Assembly (NCBI RefSeq): GCF_947499295.1
Contig: NZ_CANMNP010000001.1
Location: 620,001 to 684,000 of the forward strand
Length of the DNA: 64,000 bases
Reading direction: 5' to 3'
Origin: an uncultured Roseibium sp.
GTDB lineage: Bacteria > Pseudomonadota > Alphaproteobacteria > Rhizobiales > Stappiaceae
In this document: positions 16,561 through 26,079 of the stretch, in pieces
How the letters are laid out: every line of letters starts with the position of its first letter
How positions within the stretch are numbered: position 1 is the stretch's first letter
Position numbers and translations under genes: made by a program
Notes under the pieces: model-generated
Told to the model about the DNA's origin: nothing
Database searches by the model: none
Seen by the model: the letters and a program-made list of their open reading frames with translations, nothing else

Positions 16561-16986
16561 TTAGTTGTCTGAAAGGAAATGAGCCGCGATTTGACGCTGG
16601 TGCGGGCGTGTTCTGTGCTCAAACAGATAAATGCCTTGCCAGGTGCCCAGAACCATTTGGCCGTTTGTCACCGGAATGGACAAGGAAACAGGCAAGAGCG
16701 CCGCCTTGATATGGGCCGGCATGTCATCCGGCCCTTCAAATGTATGAACCAGATAATTCATGGACGGATGATCCGCAGAGGGCACCAGACGCTGCAAATA
16801 AGCTTTCAGATCACCTTGCACGTCCGGGTCGGCATTTTCCTGTATCAACAGTGAGCAGGAGGTATGACGCACGAAGAGCGTCAACAACCCTTTTTTGCCA
16901 CCTTGATCGGAGACCCAACCGGCAACGTTCCGGGTGAACTCGTAGAGACCCTGACCTTCCGTGCGAATAGAAAAAACGGTATGCAT
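16561..16986 (-). CDS. yjbQ: YjbQ family (UPF0047) protein
   Basis: Protein of 141 aa matching the YjbQ/UPF0047 family: VRHTSCSLLIQENADPDVQGDL, HTFEGPDDMPAHIKAALL, IPVTNGQMVLGTWQGIYLFEHR. The conserved His and Asp residues form the usual metal site. Family members show weak thiamine-phosphate synthase activity in E. coli, but the physiological role is unsettled. ATG at 16986. It appears monocistronic. Confidence 0.92.
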   Translation of the reverse strand: MHTVFSIRTEGQGLYEFTRNVAGWVSDQGGKKGLLTLFVRHTSCSLLIQENADPDVQGDLKAYLQRLVPSADHPSMNYLVHTFEGPDDMPAHIKAALLPVSLSIPVTNGQMVLGTWQGIYLFEHRTRPHQRQIAAHFLSDN

Positions 16987-17191
16987 TAAGGGCTTTCAGA
17001 TAGAGAAACGAACGATTTCGAACAGGCTTATGCCATTCGCTTTTTTCTGGCAATCACCCCTTGGACACCAGCTTTCCAGCCAGGCACGAAAACCAAGATA
17101 CAGTTAGGTGCTTGCAACCGGGACTGGCAACCGCCATCTCAGCTAAGGCCTCTCATCGCCGCCCCCGGCGTCACCGCTTCCGGAAGTCCTT

Positions 17192-18493
17192 ATGTCCAAT
17201 GCTGCGAAACGAATACTAATTGCCTCGCTTGGTACGCGAGGTGATGTCCAGCCATATGTCGCGCTCGCAAATGCTCTGGTGCAGCAGGGTGCCGAAGTAA
17301 CGCTTTCCACCGGCGAAGGCTTTGAGGACATGATCGAACAGACGGGAGCAAAGGCTCGTTCCCTGCCGATCAATTATCAGACACTTCTGCAAAGTGAAGA
17401 AATTCAAGAGGCACTCTTTTCACTGAAAGGGAAAATCAGAGCGGCAAAGCAGAACCTTGCACTTCAGAAAGAACTGACGAGATGCCTGTGGTCGATAACG
17501 CTCGATGAGCAGCCGGACCTGATCCTGTTCAATTTGAAAGCGACTGTCGTGACGCTTGCAGCACGGCGTCTTGGTGTCCCCGCTCTCCCGACTGCGCTCC
17601 AACCCGTTACCGCTCCGACAGCAGAATTTCCATTGCCGCTCTTCGGCATTCCCAACCTTGGCGCTTACTTCAATCGCAAAAGCTATCTGGCCGGACGTTT
17701 TTTGATGAAGGCCGGACTGGCGTCACTCATAAAACCGATCAAACCGGAAGCAGAAGCAGAATTTGGAATGTCCGGTGCTCTCATGGACGGTCATTGGCCG
17801 AGTGGCGGCATGGCGCCTGCGTTGCAAGCCTTTTCCAGAGCGCTGGTGCCGACACCGGAGGACTGGGGCGACGAAAATATTGCCTGCGGCTATTGGCTCA
17901 CAGAGCCGGACGCAGCCTATCAGCCCCCAGCCGATCTACAGCAATTCCTGAAAGACGGCAAAGCTCCCGTCTATCTGGGCTTCGGTTCAATGCCGAGCCA
18001 AGATCCTGAAAAGCTGACGGCAACAGTTCTTGAAAGTCTTGAGAACACAAGACAGCGCGCAGTGCTTGCCACCGGTTGGGGCGGACTTGTGAAAGAGAAA
18101 CTGTCCTCTGAAATGGCGGACCGTCTTTTCCTGATCGACAAGGCCCCGCATAGCTGGTTGTTTCCGCGGTGTTCAGCTGTTGTCCACCATGGCGGAGCCG
18201 GCACCACGCATGAAGCGCTGCGCTGGGGCAAGCCCTCTCTCATTTGCCCGGTCTTTGGCGATCAGCCATTCTGGGGAAGCCGTGTGCACAAGATTGGCGC
18301 TGGCCCCGCCCCGTTGCCTCAAAAGAAACTGACGCCGGAACAACTGACGGCTGCCTTGAAAGCCCTTGAAAACCCCAAATATCAAATTGGTGCTGAAAAA
18401 GCCGCGGAAACGATGTCGAAGGAACCCGGCTCAGCCGGGACAGCAAAAATGCTGATCGGCATTCTTAAGACCGGCCAGAAAGCGCCTTCATAA
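17192..18493 (+). CDS. UGT-like glycosyltransferase (GT1/GT28 type)
   Basis: GT-B protein of 433 aa. The N-terminal acceptor domain starts ILIASLGTRGDVQPYVALANAL, the pattern of sterol glucosyltransferases and related enzymes. The C-terminal donor domain has APVYLGFGSMPS and the PSPG-like HHGGAGTTHEALRWGKPSL followed by FGDQPFWG. It should transfer a sugar from a nucleotide-sugar donor to a lipid or secondary-metabolite acceptor. The acceptor cannot be predicted. The two epimerase genes far downstream could supply donors but are not linked. Only GGAAG is visible before ATG. Confidence 0.88.
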   Translation: MSNAAKRILIASLGTRGDVQPYVALANALVQQGAEVTLSTGEGFEDMIEQTGAKARSLPINYQTLLQSEEIQEALFSLKGKIRAAKQNLALQKELTRCLWSITLDEQPDLILFNLKATVVTLAARRLGVPALPTALQPVTAPTAEFPLPLFGIPNLGAYFNRKSYLAGRFLMKAGLASLIKPIKPEAEAEFGMSGALMDGHWPSGGMAPALQAFSRALVPTPEDWGDENIACGYWLTEPDAAYQPPADLQQFLKDGKAPVYLGFGSMPSQDPEKLTATVLESLENTRQRAVLATGWGGLVKEKLSSEMADRLFLIDKAPHSWLFPRCSAVVHHGGAGTTHEALRWGKPSLICPVFGDQPFWGSRVHKIGAGPAPLPQKKLTPEQLTAALKALENPKYQIGAEKAAETMSKEPGSAGTAKMLIGILKTGQKAPS

Positions 18494-18537
18494 AACGGGT
18501 CGCACCAGACCGTCACCGGAAACAAACAAAGATCAGC

Positions 18538-19452
18538 CTAGGCCTCGAGAGCCTTGCCGATTTCAACGTTGGTGACCCAGCCAACAACAGGCTCGGTTGA
18601 CTTTCCGGTGGCCGTTACAATCACATCCTGACATCCGTCCTTGTTTTCCATATGCATTTTCGCGTCCGCGAGCGTTCCACCCGCCCGCGCAAAGGCTACA
18701 TACCCCGTGATGAATGTTCCAAAGGTTTCAGGCGCCCGCGACTCGCTGGCAAGGTCGTGCACCTTCTCCAGTTTGTCCGCATTCTTCGGGTCATTCTTGA
18801 AGTTCACGGTAACATTCGACGGAAGGTCGATAGCGCGCATTTCGCTCCAAAGACCGCGATGAAGCACACCGACGCAGGCCTTGCCCGGCGTCAGGATGAC
18901 TACTCTTGAAATCGGCCTGCCACCAGGGAGTTTGTCTTCAAAAGCTTCCGCCAACTTCTGGATCGGAACTTCCTTAAGGTCCCCATTCGGCGCTTCAACT
19001 GTCCCAACAATATTTCCGACAGGAATCATGGCTTCCTCGATAGGAACAGCTCGGAGCTTTTGCCCTGACAACTTGACGAGACTCTCTGTCGCCTTGCTGG
19101 CCGCTTCGAAGTTCTGCTTGCTGAAGTAATAGGCGAGAACCGTGCCCACCCAGGTTGCGAACAGGGGCAACAAGGCTGCGAATACATACTGACTGTTTTC
19201 AACTGCATCACTGTTCGAAGCACCAAAAATACCAACACCCAGTACGACCACAGAGACAAAAATCAACCCGACAATGGAGAATTTGACGATGTCGTCAGCC
19301 AGCATTTCTCGAAAACCAGAAGACGCTTCAGAAGCTGGAGCAGGTTTTTCAGCTTCCTTTGGCTTCCGATAAAAGGCGATGTAAGCAAGCACACCGGAAA
19401 TAAAGACCAGAAAACACAGAATTATAATCAGAATGGCGTTCAAACTAAGCAT
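18538..19452 (-). CDS. Membrane protein with CBS-like cytoplasmic region
   Basis: Protein of 304 aa. The N-terminal part has a helix at about 5-27, a short linker rich in Lys, Glu and Pro, then helices at about 58-76 and 88-110 (LPLFATWVGTVLAYYF). The soluble C-terminal part (about 140-304) has two repeated halves that look like a CBS pair: IPVGNIVGTVE...VVILTPGKACVGVLHRG and GGTLADAKMHME...VIVTATG...VVGWVTNVEIG. CBS-like modules bind adenine nucleotides, so energy or ion sensing is possible. No function is known. A good ribosome site (AGGGGTGGGG) precedes ATG. Confidence 0.75.
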   Translation of the reverse strand: MLSLNAILIIILCFLVFISGVLAYIAFYRKPKEAEKPAPASEASSGFREMLADDIVKFSIVGLIFVSVVVLGVGIFGASNSDAVENSQYVFAALLPLFATWVGTVLAYYFSKQNFEAASKATESLVKLSGQKLRAVPIEEAMIPVGNIVGTVEAPNGDLKEVPIQKLAEAFEDKLPGGRPISRVVILTPGKACVGVLHRGLWSEMRAIDLPSNVTVNFKNDPKNADKLEKVHDLASESRAPETFGTFITGYVAFARAGGTLADAKMHMENKDGCQDVIVTATGKSTEPVVGWVTNVEIGKALEA

Positions 19453-19816
19453 TACCCCACCCCTTTTGCTATTTTTAAGAAAATAAAAACTTGAAATTAC
19501 ATTGATATATTAAATTGACTTATCGTCAGGGACTACCAACCGATACACACCTCTTGGTTGAAAATGGTTTTTGTCAAACCGAAGCCTGGCGCCGAGCGAT
19601 GAAGCATTAGGTACACTTGTGTTTCCTATCTCGCCTGACAGGTGAATACCGGCAGTCAATCCCGATACTTTAGGCATCTTGGACGAACACCAATTCTTGC
19701 GTTCTCAGGGCCGCTGGAGAAACAGCATTTCAATCGCGCAGCGGGATCTCTCTTTTCTTTTCGACCTTTGCCTGACACAACTATGAATGCCAATTTGATT
19801 GAGGAGTCACCAGCCT
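19453..19816. other. Divergent promoter region, 364 bp
   Basis: No gene. It separates two divergent membrane-protein genes. The first 80 bp are AT-rich. No clear operator was found by eye. Confidence 0.5.
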
Positions 19817-21463
19817 GTGTTTCCCGCCCGTTATTTCGTTTTCCTTCTGTGCCTTTTTCTGACTCTTGTCAGCTTCATCTTGATCTTTGCCTGGAACGTT
19901 CACTTCCTCTGGCCATTTGCCGTCTTCACAGCTCTTTCTGTCACAGGTGTGCTGGATCTCTCGCAGTCCAAGCATTCCGTCCTTCGAAACTATCCGGTGA
20001 TCGGTCACTTCCGGTTTCTGTTCGAAGCCATCAGGCCGGAGCTTCGGCAATACTTCTTTGAAAGCAACCAGGACGGGCGACCTTTTTCGCGGGAACGTCG
20101 GTCGATGGTCTATGACCGGGCCAAGAACATTGAAGATGTGCTGCCCTTCGGCACGGAACTGGATGTCTATGACAACGCGTACGGCTGGGTGAACCATTCA
20201 ATCAACCCAAAACCCGAAACGCATGACGACCTGAGGGTTACAATCGGTGGACCGGACTGCAAGCAGCCCTATTCGGCATCCCTGTTCAATATTTCCGCCA
20301 TGAGTTTCGGTTCGTTGTCGGGCAACGCGATTCTGGCTCTGAACAAGGGTGCCAAGGCAGGCAATTTCTATCACGATACTGGCGAGGGCAGCGTCTCGCG
20401 CTACCACCGGGAGGGCGGCGGTGATCTGGTCTGGGAACTTGGCAGTGGATATTTTGGCTGCCGGGCGGAAGATGGCACCTTCGATGCGGAGAAGTTCAAG
20501 ACACAGGCCGCCAACCCTCAAATCAAGATGATCGAGATCAAGATGAGCCAGGGCGCAAAACCTGGCCATGGCGGCGTATTGCCGGGCCCCAAGGTTACGG
20601 AAGAAATCGCAGAGGCGCGCGGCATTCCTGTTGGCAAGGAATGCGTTTCGCCGGCCAGCCATTCCGCATTCTCAACGCCGCTCGAACTCTTGGATTTCAT
20701 CGCCAGACTTCGCGAACTGTCCGGCGGCAAACCGATTGGCTTCAAGCTCTGTGTTGGGCACAGATGGGAATTCATGGCAATCGTCAAGGCTATGTTGAAG
20801 ACCGGCATAAAGCCTGATTTCATCGTTGTGGACGGGGCGGAAGGCGGAACGGGCGCGGCGCCCGTTGAGTTTGCCAACAGGCTTGGAACACCGCTTCGTC
20901 AGGGGCTTTCCTTCGTACACAATTGCCTGGTCGGCACCGGACTGCGCGACGACATCAAACTGGCAGCCAGCGGCAAGCTGATCAGCGCCTATGACATAGC
21001 TGGCACAATGGCACTCGGGGCCGATTGGGTGAATTCGGCGCGCGGCTTCATGTTTGCCGTCGGCTGCATTCAATCCCAGAGTTGTCACACCAACCGCTGT
21101 CCGACCGGTGTTGCAACCCAGGACCCCAAGCGTCAGCAGGCGCTGGACGTTCCCGATAAATCCCAAAGGGTCGCGAATTTCCATCGCAACACACTCAGGT
21201 CCCTGAAAGCCTTCACGGCGGCTTCCGGCTTCGATCACCCAAGCGAATTCGAGCCGGAGCATTTTTACCTGCGCGAAGGCAACCGCGCGATCATGCCTGC
21301 AAGCGCCGCACTCACCTGGCTGAAACGGGGAGAACTGCTCGACGAAGCACACAACATTCCCGCCTATTCAACCTATTGGGAAATGGCCGTAGCCGACAGC
21401 TTCCACCCAGCCAAATCCCTGGCAACCGCAAAAGCACTGCAGCAACACAAGGTTGGCCACTGA
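19817..21463 (+). CDS. Membrane-anchored FMN-binding glutamate synthase family protein
   Basis: Protein of 548 aa. GTG at 19817 has GAGGAG ten bases upstream; TTG at 19799 is an alternative. Two hydrophobic helices (about 4-45) are followed by the GltB-like FMN/synthase domain: ISAMSFGSLSGNAILALNKGAK, MIEIKMSQGAKPGHGG, VVDGAEGGTGAAP. The 3Fe-4S cluster motif is present: CIQSQSCHTNRCPTGVAT. It lacks the amidotransferase domain, so it cannot use glutamine alone. Members of this family are widespread and their reaction is not known; they are often annotated as glutamate synthase-like. It stands alone between convergent and divergent neighbours. Confidence 0.9.
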   Translation: MFPARYFVFLLCLFLTLVSFILIFAWNVHFLWPFAVFTALSVTGVLDLSQSKHSVLRNYPVIGHFRFLFEAIRPELRQYFFESNQDGRPFSRERRSMVYDRAKNIEDVLPFGTELDVYDNAYGWVNHSINPKPETHDDLRVTIGGPDCKQPYSASLFNISAMSFGSLSGNAILALNKGAKAGNFYHDTGEGSVSRYHREGGGDLVWELGSGYFGCRAEDGTFDAEKFKTQAANPQIKMIEIKMSQGAKPGHGGVLPGPKVTEEIAEARGIPVGKECVSPASHSAFSTPLELLDFIARLRELSGGKPIGFKLCVGHRWEFMAIVKAMLKTGIKPDFIVVDGAEGGTGAAPVEFANRLGTPLRQGLSFVHNCLVGTGLRDDIKLAASGKLISAYDIAGTMALGADWVNSARGFMFAVGCIQSQSCHTNRCPTGVATQDPKRQQALDVPDKSQRVANFHRNTLRSLKAFTAASGFDHPSEFEPEHFYLREGNRAIMPASAALTWLKRGELLDEAHNIPAYSTYWEMAVADSFHPAKSLATAKALQQHKVGH

Positions 21464-21496
21464 GACAGGTATCCAAATCCCTGTATCTAACCTTGA

Positions 21497-23227
21497 TCAA
21501 GGATCGATCTGAACGTTCTCAAAAACGACTTGTTGTCCGTCAATGTTGAGTTGCAATGTCTTGTAGCGGGCAATTCCTGAAGGGGGATCAAAGAACCGGA
21601 AACCGACGTTCAATGGTTTGCCTTCCTCAAGAAATGCTACTTTGTGGTGATAATTCTTGCGGTCAGCTCCATTGATCGAGAAGCCCGAGACGCGGTAAGT
21701 CGCATTCTGAAATGACGTGACGAAAGACTTGTCTTTTGTAATTATTACGTCACGCCCAATGGGGCCGATATTGGTCAGTTCCAGACTGCAATAGAAATAC
21801 TTCCCACGCCTCTCACAGTACTGAAGATCAGCAGAAACATTGTTTACAATTTGCTTCGGCCTTTGCGAGTGAGATGGTGGCAGTGTCGGCTGCCGCTCCT
21901 CAGGCTTCTTACTGGTCAAGCCCCCTTTTGCCGCAGCACTCCTGAACTCGAATACCTCTCCATCAACATTAAATTCTGCACCTTTCAATCCCTGAATTTT
22001 CGTCCGAGGATTGTAAAATCGAAAACGAAGCGTCAGGGGATGAGCTACACTTAGAAAAGCTTGATAGTTATGGTGCAGTTTGTGGCCAACTTTCCCGATC
22101 GAAAATGATGTTGCTGGTAAAACCGTATCGTTTTCGTCTCGCAGGAGTGAGTTTTCGTAAGAAACGCTGATACTGCGGCCTGACGGCCCCTGGTTGGTAA
22201 GCAACAGGTCACAAAAGAAATAGCTTCGCGCGTCGCCGCATCCCAGAACATTCGCTTCAACATCACCAATCACGACAGGGCCGCCGACAGTGTCGAAAAA
22301 TGGCCTGAATGTGTAGCTCAGATCGTGTTCAGCGAAATCCCGTCCCTCATCAATTGCAGACGGAGAAATGCCTGGTTCTAAGTCAACCATTATACTGCCG
22401 AAAACAAAAGTATTTCCGCCGATATTGAAGTGTAAGGACTGCAGTGCTGGCAAAGTGGATGGAACGCTTTGAAACTGAAATCGGACGTTGAGTGGAACGC
22501 CATCGATCAAACTCACCTTTGATCTGTTATATTGTCTGTCGTCTTGCTGCTCGGTCTGAAATGACGAAACTCGATATTTGGCGTTATCAAAACCGACAGC
22601 AAAAGTGCCTTTGTTCGAGATGACAACATCTTTCAAGGACTCACCGTCAAGTAGAATCTTTACTTCGCAATTGATGATTTTGGCGGTTTTTGTGCACCTT
22701 TGAACGTCCACAATGGTGCTGCCTATCTTGAGGCCTGTGTTACCTGGATCGGATCTTGGTGCGTTGCCAGGATCGGCGACATCCGCGCTGATCGAATTGA
22801 CTTTTTTGGTGCCGAAGTTTGATAGCCCTTCGCCCTGTTTCGAAGTGGGCGCCCTGCGCGTTTCGATGATTGTACCGTCCGGGCGCACTTTGAACGTTTC
22901 AATTTTTTTCGGCTCAATGGACGACCATCTGCCGGTTAACTCTTCATGAGGATTTTGATGTGTTGCCGTCTTGGCAGCCGGTTCAGGCTCAGCTCTGGTA
23001 ACCACCTGGCTTTCAGACGGCTGATAACTTTGAAACAACTGCTGCTCGAGCGCGGCAATGCGACTTGATAGAAGTTCGGTCTGCTCGCTTAAATTCGAAA
23101 GCTTTTGGAAAAACAAGTACATTGCTAAACCAAACAGGGCCAACACCAGTACGGTCGCAAGGATTGCGATTTCCATCGCCTCCCTGCCTTTAGCTCGTTC
23201 TCCGGTCCATTTCTCTTCTTGATTCAT
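21497..23227 (-). CDS. Membrane-anchored protein with three Cys-X8-Cys beta-domain repeats
   Basis: Protein of 576 aa, unrecognised. A transmembrane helix at about 19-40 is followed by a short coiled coil (41-67) and a disordered linker. Then come three homologous beta-rich domains at about 170-282, 321-430 and 463-575. Each opens with a Cys pair eight residues apart (C178/C187, C330/C339, C471/C480). Each then has a motif around a conserved Asn-Gly (LTNQGPSGR, LTNIGPIGR), a Tyr/His-rich turn (YNRSKV, HHNYQAF, NYHHKVAF), a PLNVRFRF-like strand and a final NIDG/NVDG..VF strand. Composition is more AT-rich than the neighbours. It lies 192 bp after the flotillin gene, beyond a terminator, on the same strand. 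Alternative start: Met18. Confidence 0.8.
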   Translation of the reverse strand: MNQEEKWTGERAKGREAMEIAILATVLVLALFGLAMYLFFQKLSNLSEQTELLSSRIAALEQQLFQSYQPSESQVVTRAEPEPAAKTATHQNPHEELTGRWSSIEPKKIETFKVRPDGTIIETRRAPTSKQGEGLSNFGTKKVNSISADVADPGNAPRSDPGNTGLKIGSTIVDVQRCTKTAKIINCEVKILLDGESLKDVVISNKGTFAVGFDNAKYRVSSFQTEQQDDRQYNRSKVSLIDGVPLNVRFQFQSVPSTLPALQSLHFNIGGNTFVFGSIMVDLEPGISPSAIDEGRDFAEHDLSYTFRPFFDTVGGPVVIGDVEANVLGCGDARSYFFCDLLLTNQGPSGRSISVSYENSLLRDENDTVLPATSFSIGKVGHKLHHNYQAFLSVAHPLTLRFRFYNPRTKIQGLKGAEFNVDGEVFEFRSAAAKGGLTSKKPEERQPTLPPSHSQRPKQIVNNVSADLQYCERRGKYFYCSLELTNIGPIGRDVIITKDKSFVTSFQNATYRVSGFSINGADRKNYHHKVAFLEEGKPLNVGFRFFDPPSGIARYKTLQLNIDGQQVVFENVQIDP

Positions 23228-23391
23228 GCTTTTAACGGAGTTCCAAGAACAAAGGATGCGTATGACAGCATGATCTACAACTCAACAATTTCGATTGTTG
23301 AATTTCGGGCACGCCGAAAGGTTCTGAATCTGGAGCATGAAAGCATCCGCACCCGTCGGTCTCTGCATCAGATCGGTTTGAGGAAAAGGTG

Positions 23392-23411
23392 GCCCGGCAA
23401 ATACCGGGCCT
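23392..23411 (-). terminator. Terminator after the flotillin operon
   Basis: GGCCCGG / CCGGGCC, seven pairs and a 6-nt loop, lying just after the flotillin stop on the minus strand and followed there by ACCTTTTCC. It should end the PspA-YqiJ-flotillin transcript before the triple-repeat gene. Confidence 0.6.
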
Positions 23412-23419
23412 TTGGTTGT

Positions 23420-25279
23420 TCAGTCAGTGGATCTTGAAACCGGAAGCGAACCATCTCCACTATCCGCCTTGACCGGATCCGCTGTCACTGCGCCTGATCC
23501 GCTCTCGGAGAAGGGCGTATCCTTTACCGCTGCCCTTTCATCGACAACCTCTTTTGGCGCTATCTCCATGTTCGCAGTCAAGCCTGACAGACCTGAGCCG
23601 TCCAATCCGACTTCCTTCATCATCGCGTCAAGAAGAGGCGCTTGGGAACGATACTTCAAAGCTGAGGACACCATCTGATCGGCGAGATTTCCGCCGCCGC
23701 CATTTCCGTTCGCTCCGCTTGCTGAGCTTCCTGCACCAGCCATTCCGTCAACCTGGATGATCTTGATGCCATCGATTTGCTCAAGCGGCTTGACGCTCTC
23801 AGCAATGATCTCGGGCAGCTGCTCAAGCAGTTTCATGCGTATCTGCATGGCAATCTGATCCGGGGACAAAAGGTTTGCAGCCTCATTGATTGCCTGCTGA
23901 CCGGCCGCTTCTACAGCATAAATGGCCTGTTGAGCGTCCGCACGCAGCTTTTCCGCTTCGGCGAAACCTTGTGCCTCGATACGTGACTTGGCCGCTTCCG
24001 CTTCAGCAGCGACACGAATAGCTTCAGCATGGTCGGCAGCTGCCTGCTTCTGAGCTTCAGCGCCGACTGTAATAGCAACGGCGTCCATTTCGGCTGCCTT
24101 TCGTGCCTCGATCAGCTCGATCTGCTTGTCACGCTCAGCAACCTCGGTTTCGCGCGCTGTGGAAACCTGTTCCTCGGCACGCGCCGCAATCGCACGGGCC
24201 TGGTCAGCTTCTGCCTCGGCTTCCGATTTCTCGCGGGATTTGGCGGCAACCGCAATATCCCGATCCTGCTCCGCAAGTTCGATCAGCTTCTGTTTTTCAA
24301 CATTTGCCGCTTCAACGGAACGTTCTTTGGAAATTTCACGCTCACGCACCTGTTGGTCCATAGCAATCTGGCGCTCTGTCACGGCCTGATCGGACTCAAT
24401 GCCAGCATGTCGCACTTTCTGATGTGCAATAATTTTGGCTTCTTCGGCCTCGCGCTCTCTTTCAGCTTGCTGCTTGGCAATTAGGGAAGACTGTTCGGCG
24501 CGACGTACTTCCACTTCGCGCTGCTGTTCCAACAGTGCAAACTGATTATCACGTTCAATCTGTAATTTCTCTTGTTGAGCTTCCAGATTCTTCCGCTGAA
24601 CCTGCACTTCGGTCTCTTGCTCGATGTCATTCCGCTTTTTGCGGCGTTCCTCGATCGCTTGCGTAAGTTTGGTCAGACCTTCCGCATCAAAGGCATTTTC
24701 CGGATTGAAATACTCCCTGTTGGTCTGGTCCAACCCTGTCAATGACACTGATTCAAGTTCCAAACCGTTCTTGAGAATGTCTTCGGAAACTGCTGCCTGC
24801 ACTTTCTGAACAAAGTTGACGCGTTGTTCGTGCAGTTCTTCCATCGCCATCTCTGCAGCCACAGCGCGCAGCGCATCAACAAACTTACCCTCAACAAGTT
24901 CGCGCAAAGCCTCCGGTTTCATGGTGCGCTGACCAAGGGTCTGGGCAGCATTTGCGATCGACTCGATGGTTGGCTGAACCCTGACATAGAACTCAGCTAA
25001 CACGTCCACGCGCATACGGTCCTTGGTGATCAAAGCCTGTTCGTTGGAGCGGCGAACTTCCAGGCGCAACGTATTCATATTGACGGGAATGATGTCGTGC
25101 AGAACCGGCAGCACAAGCGTCCCGCCATTCATGACGACACGTTGACCGCCAAAGCCGGTCCTAACAAACGACACTTCTTTGGATGACCGGCGATAGAGCC
25201 GAGATATGATCAAACCAATGGCGAGCAGAGCGACAAAACTGATGCCCACAAGAATGACGATGCCAACTATTTGTTCCAT
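23420..25279 (-). CDS. yqiK: Flotillin-like protein (YqiK family)
   Basis: Protein of 619 aa. A transmembrane helix at about 4-26 is followed by an SPFH/band-7 domain (about 30-200; VSFVRTGFGGQRVVMNGGTLVLPVLHD and FVDALRAVAAEMAMEELHEQR). A very long Glu/Arg/Ala/Gln-rich coiled coil (about 215-480) and a Gly-rich tail (GASSASGANGNGGGGN) complete the flotillin layout. Flotillins scaffold membrane microdomains. It follows YqiJ and PspA in one operon, the known YqiJK arrangement connected with envelope stress and membrane fluidity. AAGGAG precedes ATG at 25279. Confidence 0.93.
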   Translation of the reverse strand: MEQIVGIVILVGISFVALLAIGLIISRLYRRSSKEVSFVRTGFGGQRVVMNGGTLVLPVLHDIIPVNMNTLRLEVRRSNEQALITKDRMRVDVLAEFYVRVQPTIESIANAAQTLGQRTMKPEALRELVEGKFVDALRAVAAEMAMEELHEQRVNFVQKVQAAVSEDILKNGLELESVSLTGLDQTNREYFNPENAFDAEGLTKLTQAIEERRKKRNDIEQETEVQVQRKNLEAQQEKLQIERDNQFALLEQQREVEVRRAEQSSLIAKQQAEREREAEEAKIIAHQKVRHAGIESDQAVTERQIAMDQQVREREISKERSVEAANVEKQKLIELAEQDRDIAVAAKSREKSEAEAEADQARAIAARAEEQVSTARETEVAERDKQIELIEARKAAEMDAVAITVGAEAQKQAAADHAEAIRVAAEAEAAKSRIEAQGFAEAEKLRADAQQAIYAVEAAGQQAINEAANLLSPDQIAMQIRMKLLEQLPEIIAESVKPLEQIDGIKIIQVDGMAGAGSSASGANGNGGGGNLADQMVSSALKYRSQAPLLDAMMKEVGLDGSGLSGLTANMEIAPKEVVDERAAVKDTPFSESGSGAVTADPVKADSGDGSLPVSRSTD

Positions 25280-25336
25280 AATAAGGCACTCCTTTATTCA
25301 ACTTCTTTGAAAAATTTCCGCTAACGGCACAGGCTT

Positions 25337-26077
25337 TCAAACAGCCCCGGAGAGCGTCTCGTTGGTGTTCCTGATTGCCGTGTAGGTGGCTCCGAGCTGG
25401 CGAACAATAATGACCTCCGTCCCTTGCTCAAGAACCTCGCCGTCAATGTCCGGCTCCACCTGCAGGTAGTGACTTTGGCCAGTCGCATCCCGCAAGCGTG
25501 CCTGCGCAGGCAAGCCACCAATCGCATTTCCCTGAACGATCAGCGCAGGACGGCCAACGAACGTTGCCCGAGAAACCGCATCACTTTCATCCTTGGGCAT
25601 CACTTTTGAGAGACCCAAGGCAGTGACCCTCGTCAAGGGCAATGCGCCGGCAAATGCGGCAGCAGAGGCTACGATGCCGGGCAAGAGCCACCCAGTTAAA
25701 GAATGAACAATCGCTTGGACCAGATATCCCGCGATGCCGAAACCGGTCAGGAAAATCACGAGAATGATCAGAGCCGGTACACGCCCGAAGCAGAGCCATC
25801 CAAGGATCCTGCCAAAGAGCCCTGGACCTGCGACTGCGGTTTCCGTTGATGCGCCAACGACTTCCAGATCAGCCGGAAGTGCTCCACCCGACACGTCCGC
25901 ATCGAATTCCGGCACATCGACATCGGGCAAATCAACCTCGGGGAGCAGGCTATCGACCATGCTCGACAGTCCAAGCCCCATCAGGGTGCCGACACCCTCC
26001 GCCATTGCGATTGCAAGCATCAAACCGAGGGCAACCGCGAAGGACGTGTTCTGATCCGCGAGAATGAAATCAATCAT
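25337..26077 (-). CDS. yqiJ: YqiJ-like membrane protein with OB-fold domain
   Basis: Protein of 246 aa. Helices are visible at about 10-38, 98-118 and 125-150; an acidic loop (PEVDLPDVDVPEFDADV) lies between. The C-terminal part (about 170-240) has the NfeD/OB-like pattern: FVGRPALIVQGNAIGGLPAQARLRD, LQVEPD, GTEVIIVRQ. YqiJ-type proteins pair with flotillins, much as NfeD proteins pair with stomatins. The gene starts 2 bp after the PspA stop and ends 57 bp before the flotillin start. Confidence 0.88.
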   Translation of the reverse strand: MIDFILADQNTSFAVALGLMLAIAMAEGVGTLMGLGLSSMVDSLLPEVDLPDVDVPEFDADVSGGALPADLEVVGASTETAVAGPGLFGRILGWLCFGRVPALIILVIFLTGFGIAGYLVQAIVHSLTGWLLPGIVASAAAFAGALPLTRVTALGLSKVMPKDESDAVSRATFVGRPALIVQGNAIGGLPAQARLRDATGQSHYLQVEPDIDGEVLEQGTEVIIVRQLGATYTAIRNTNETLSGAV

Positions 26078-26079
26078 GC

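Noticed and set aside
21491..21502. Palindrome CCTTGATCAAGG as an Fnr-type site
   Set aside because: Half-sites are directly joined with no 6-bp spacer, and it overlaps the 3' end of a gene between convergent stops.
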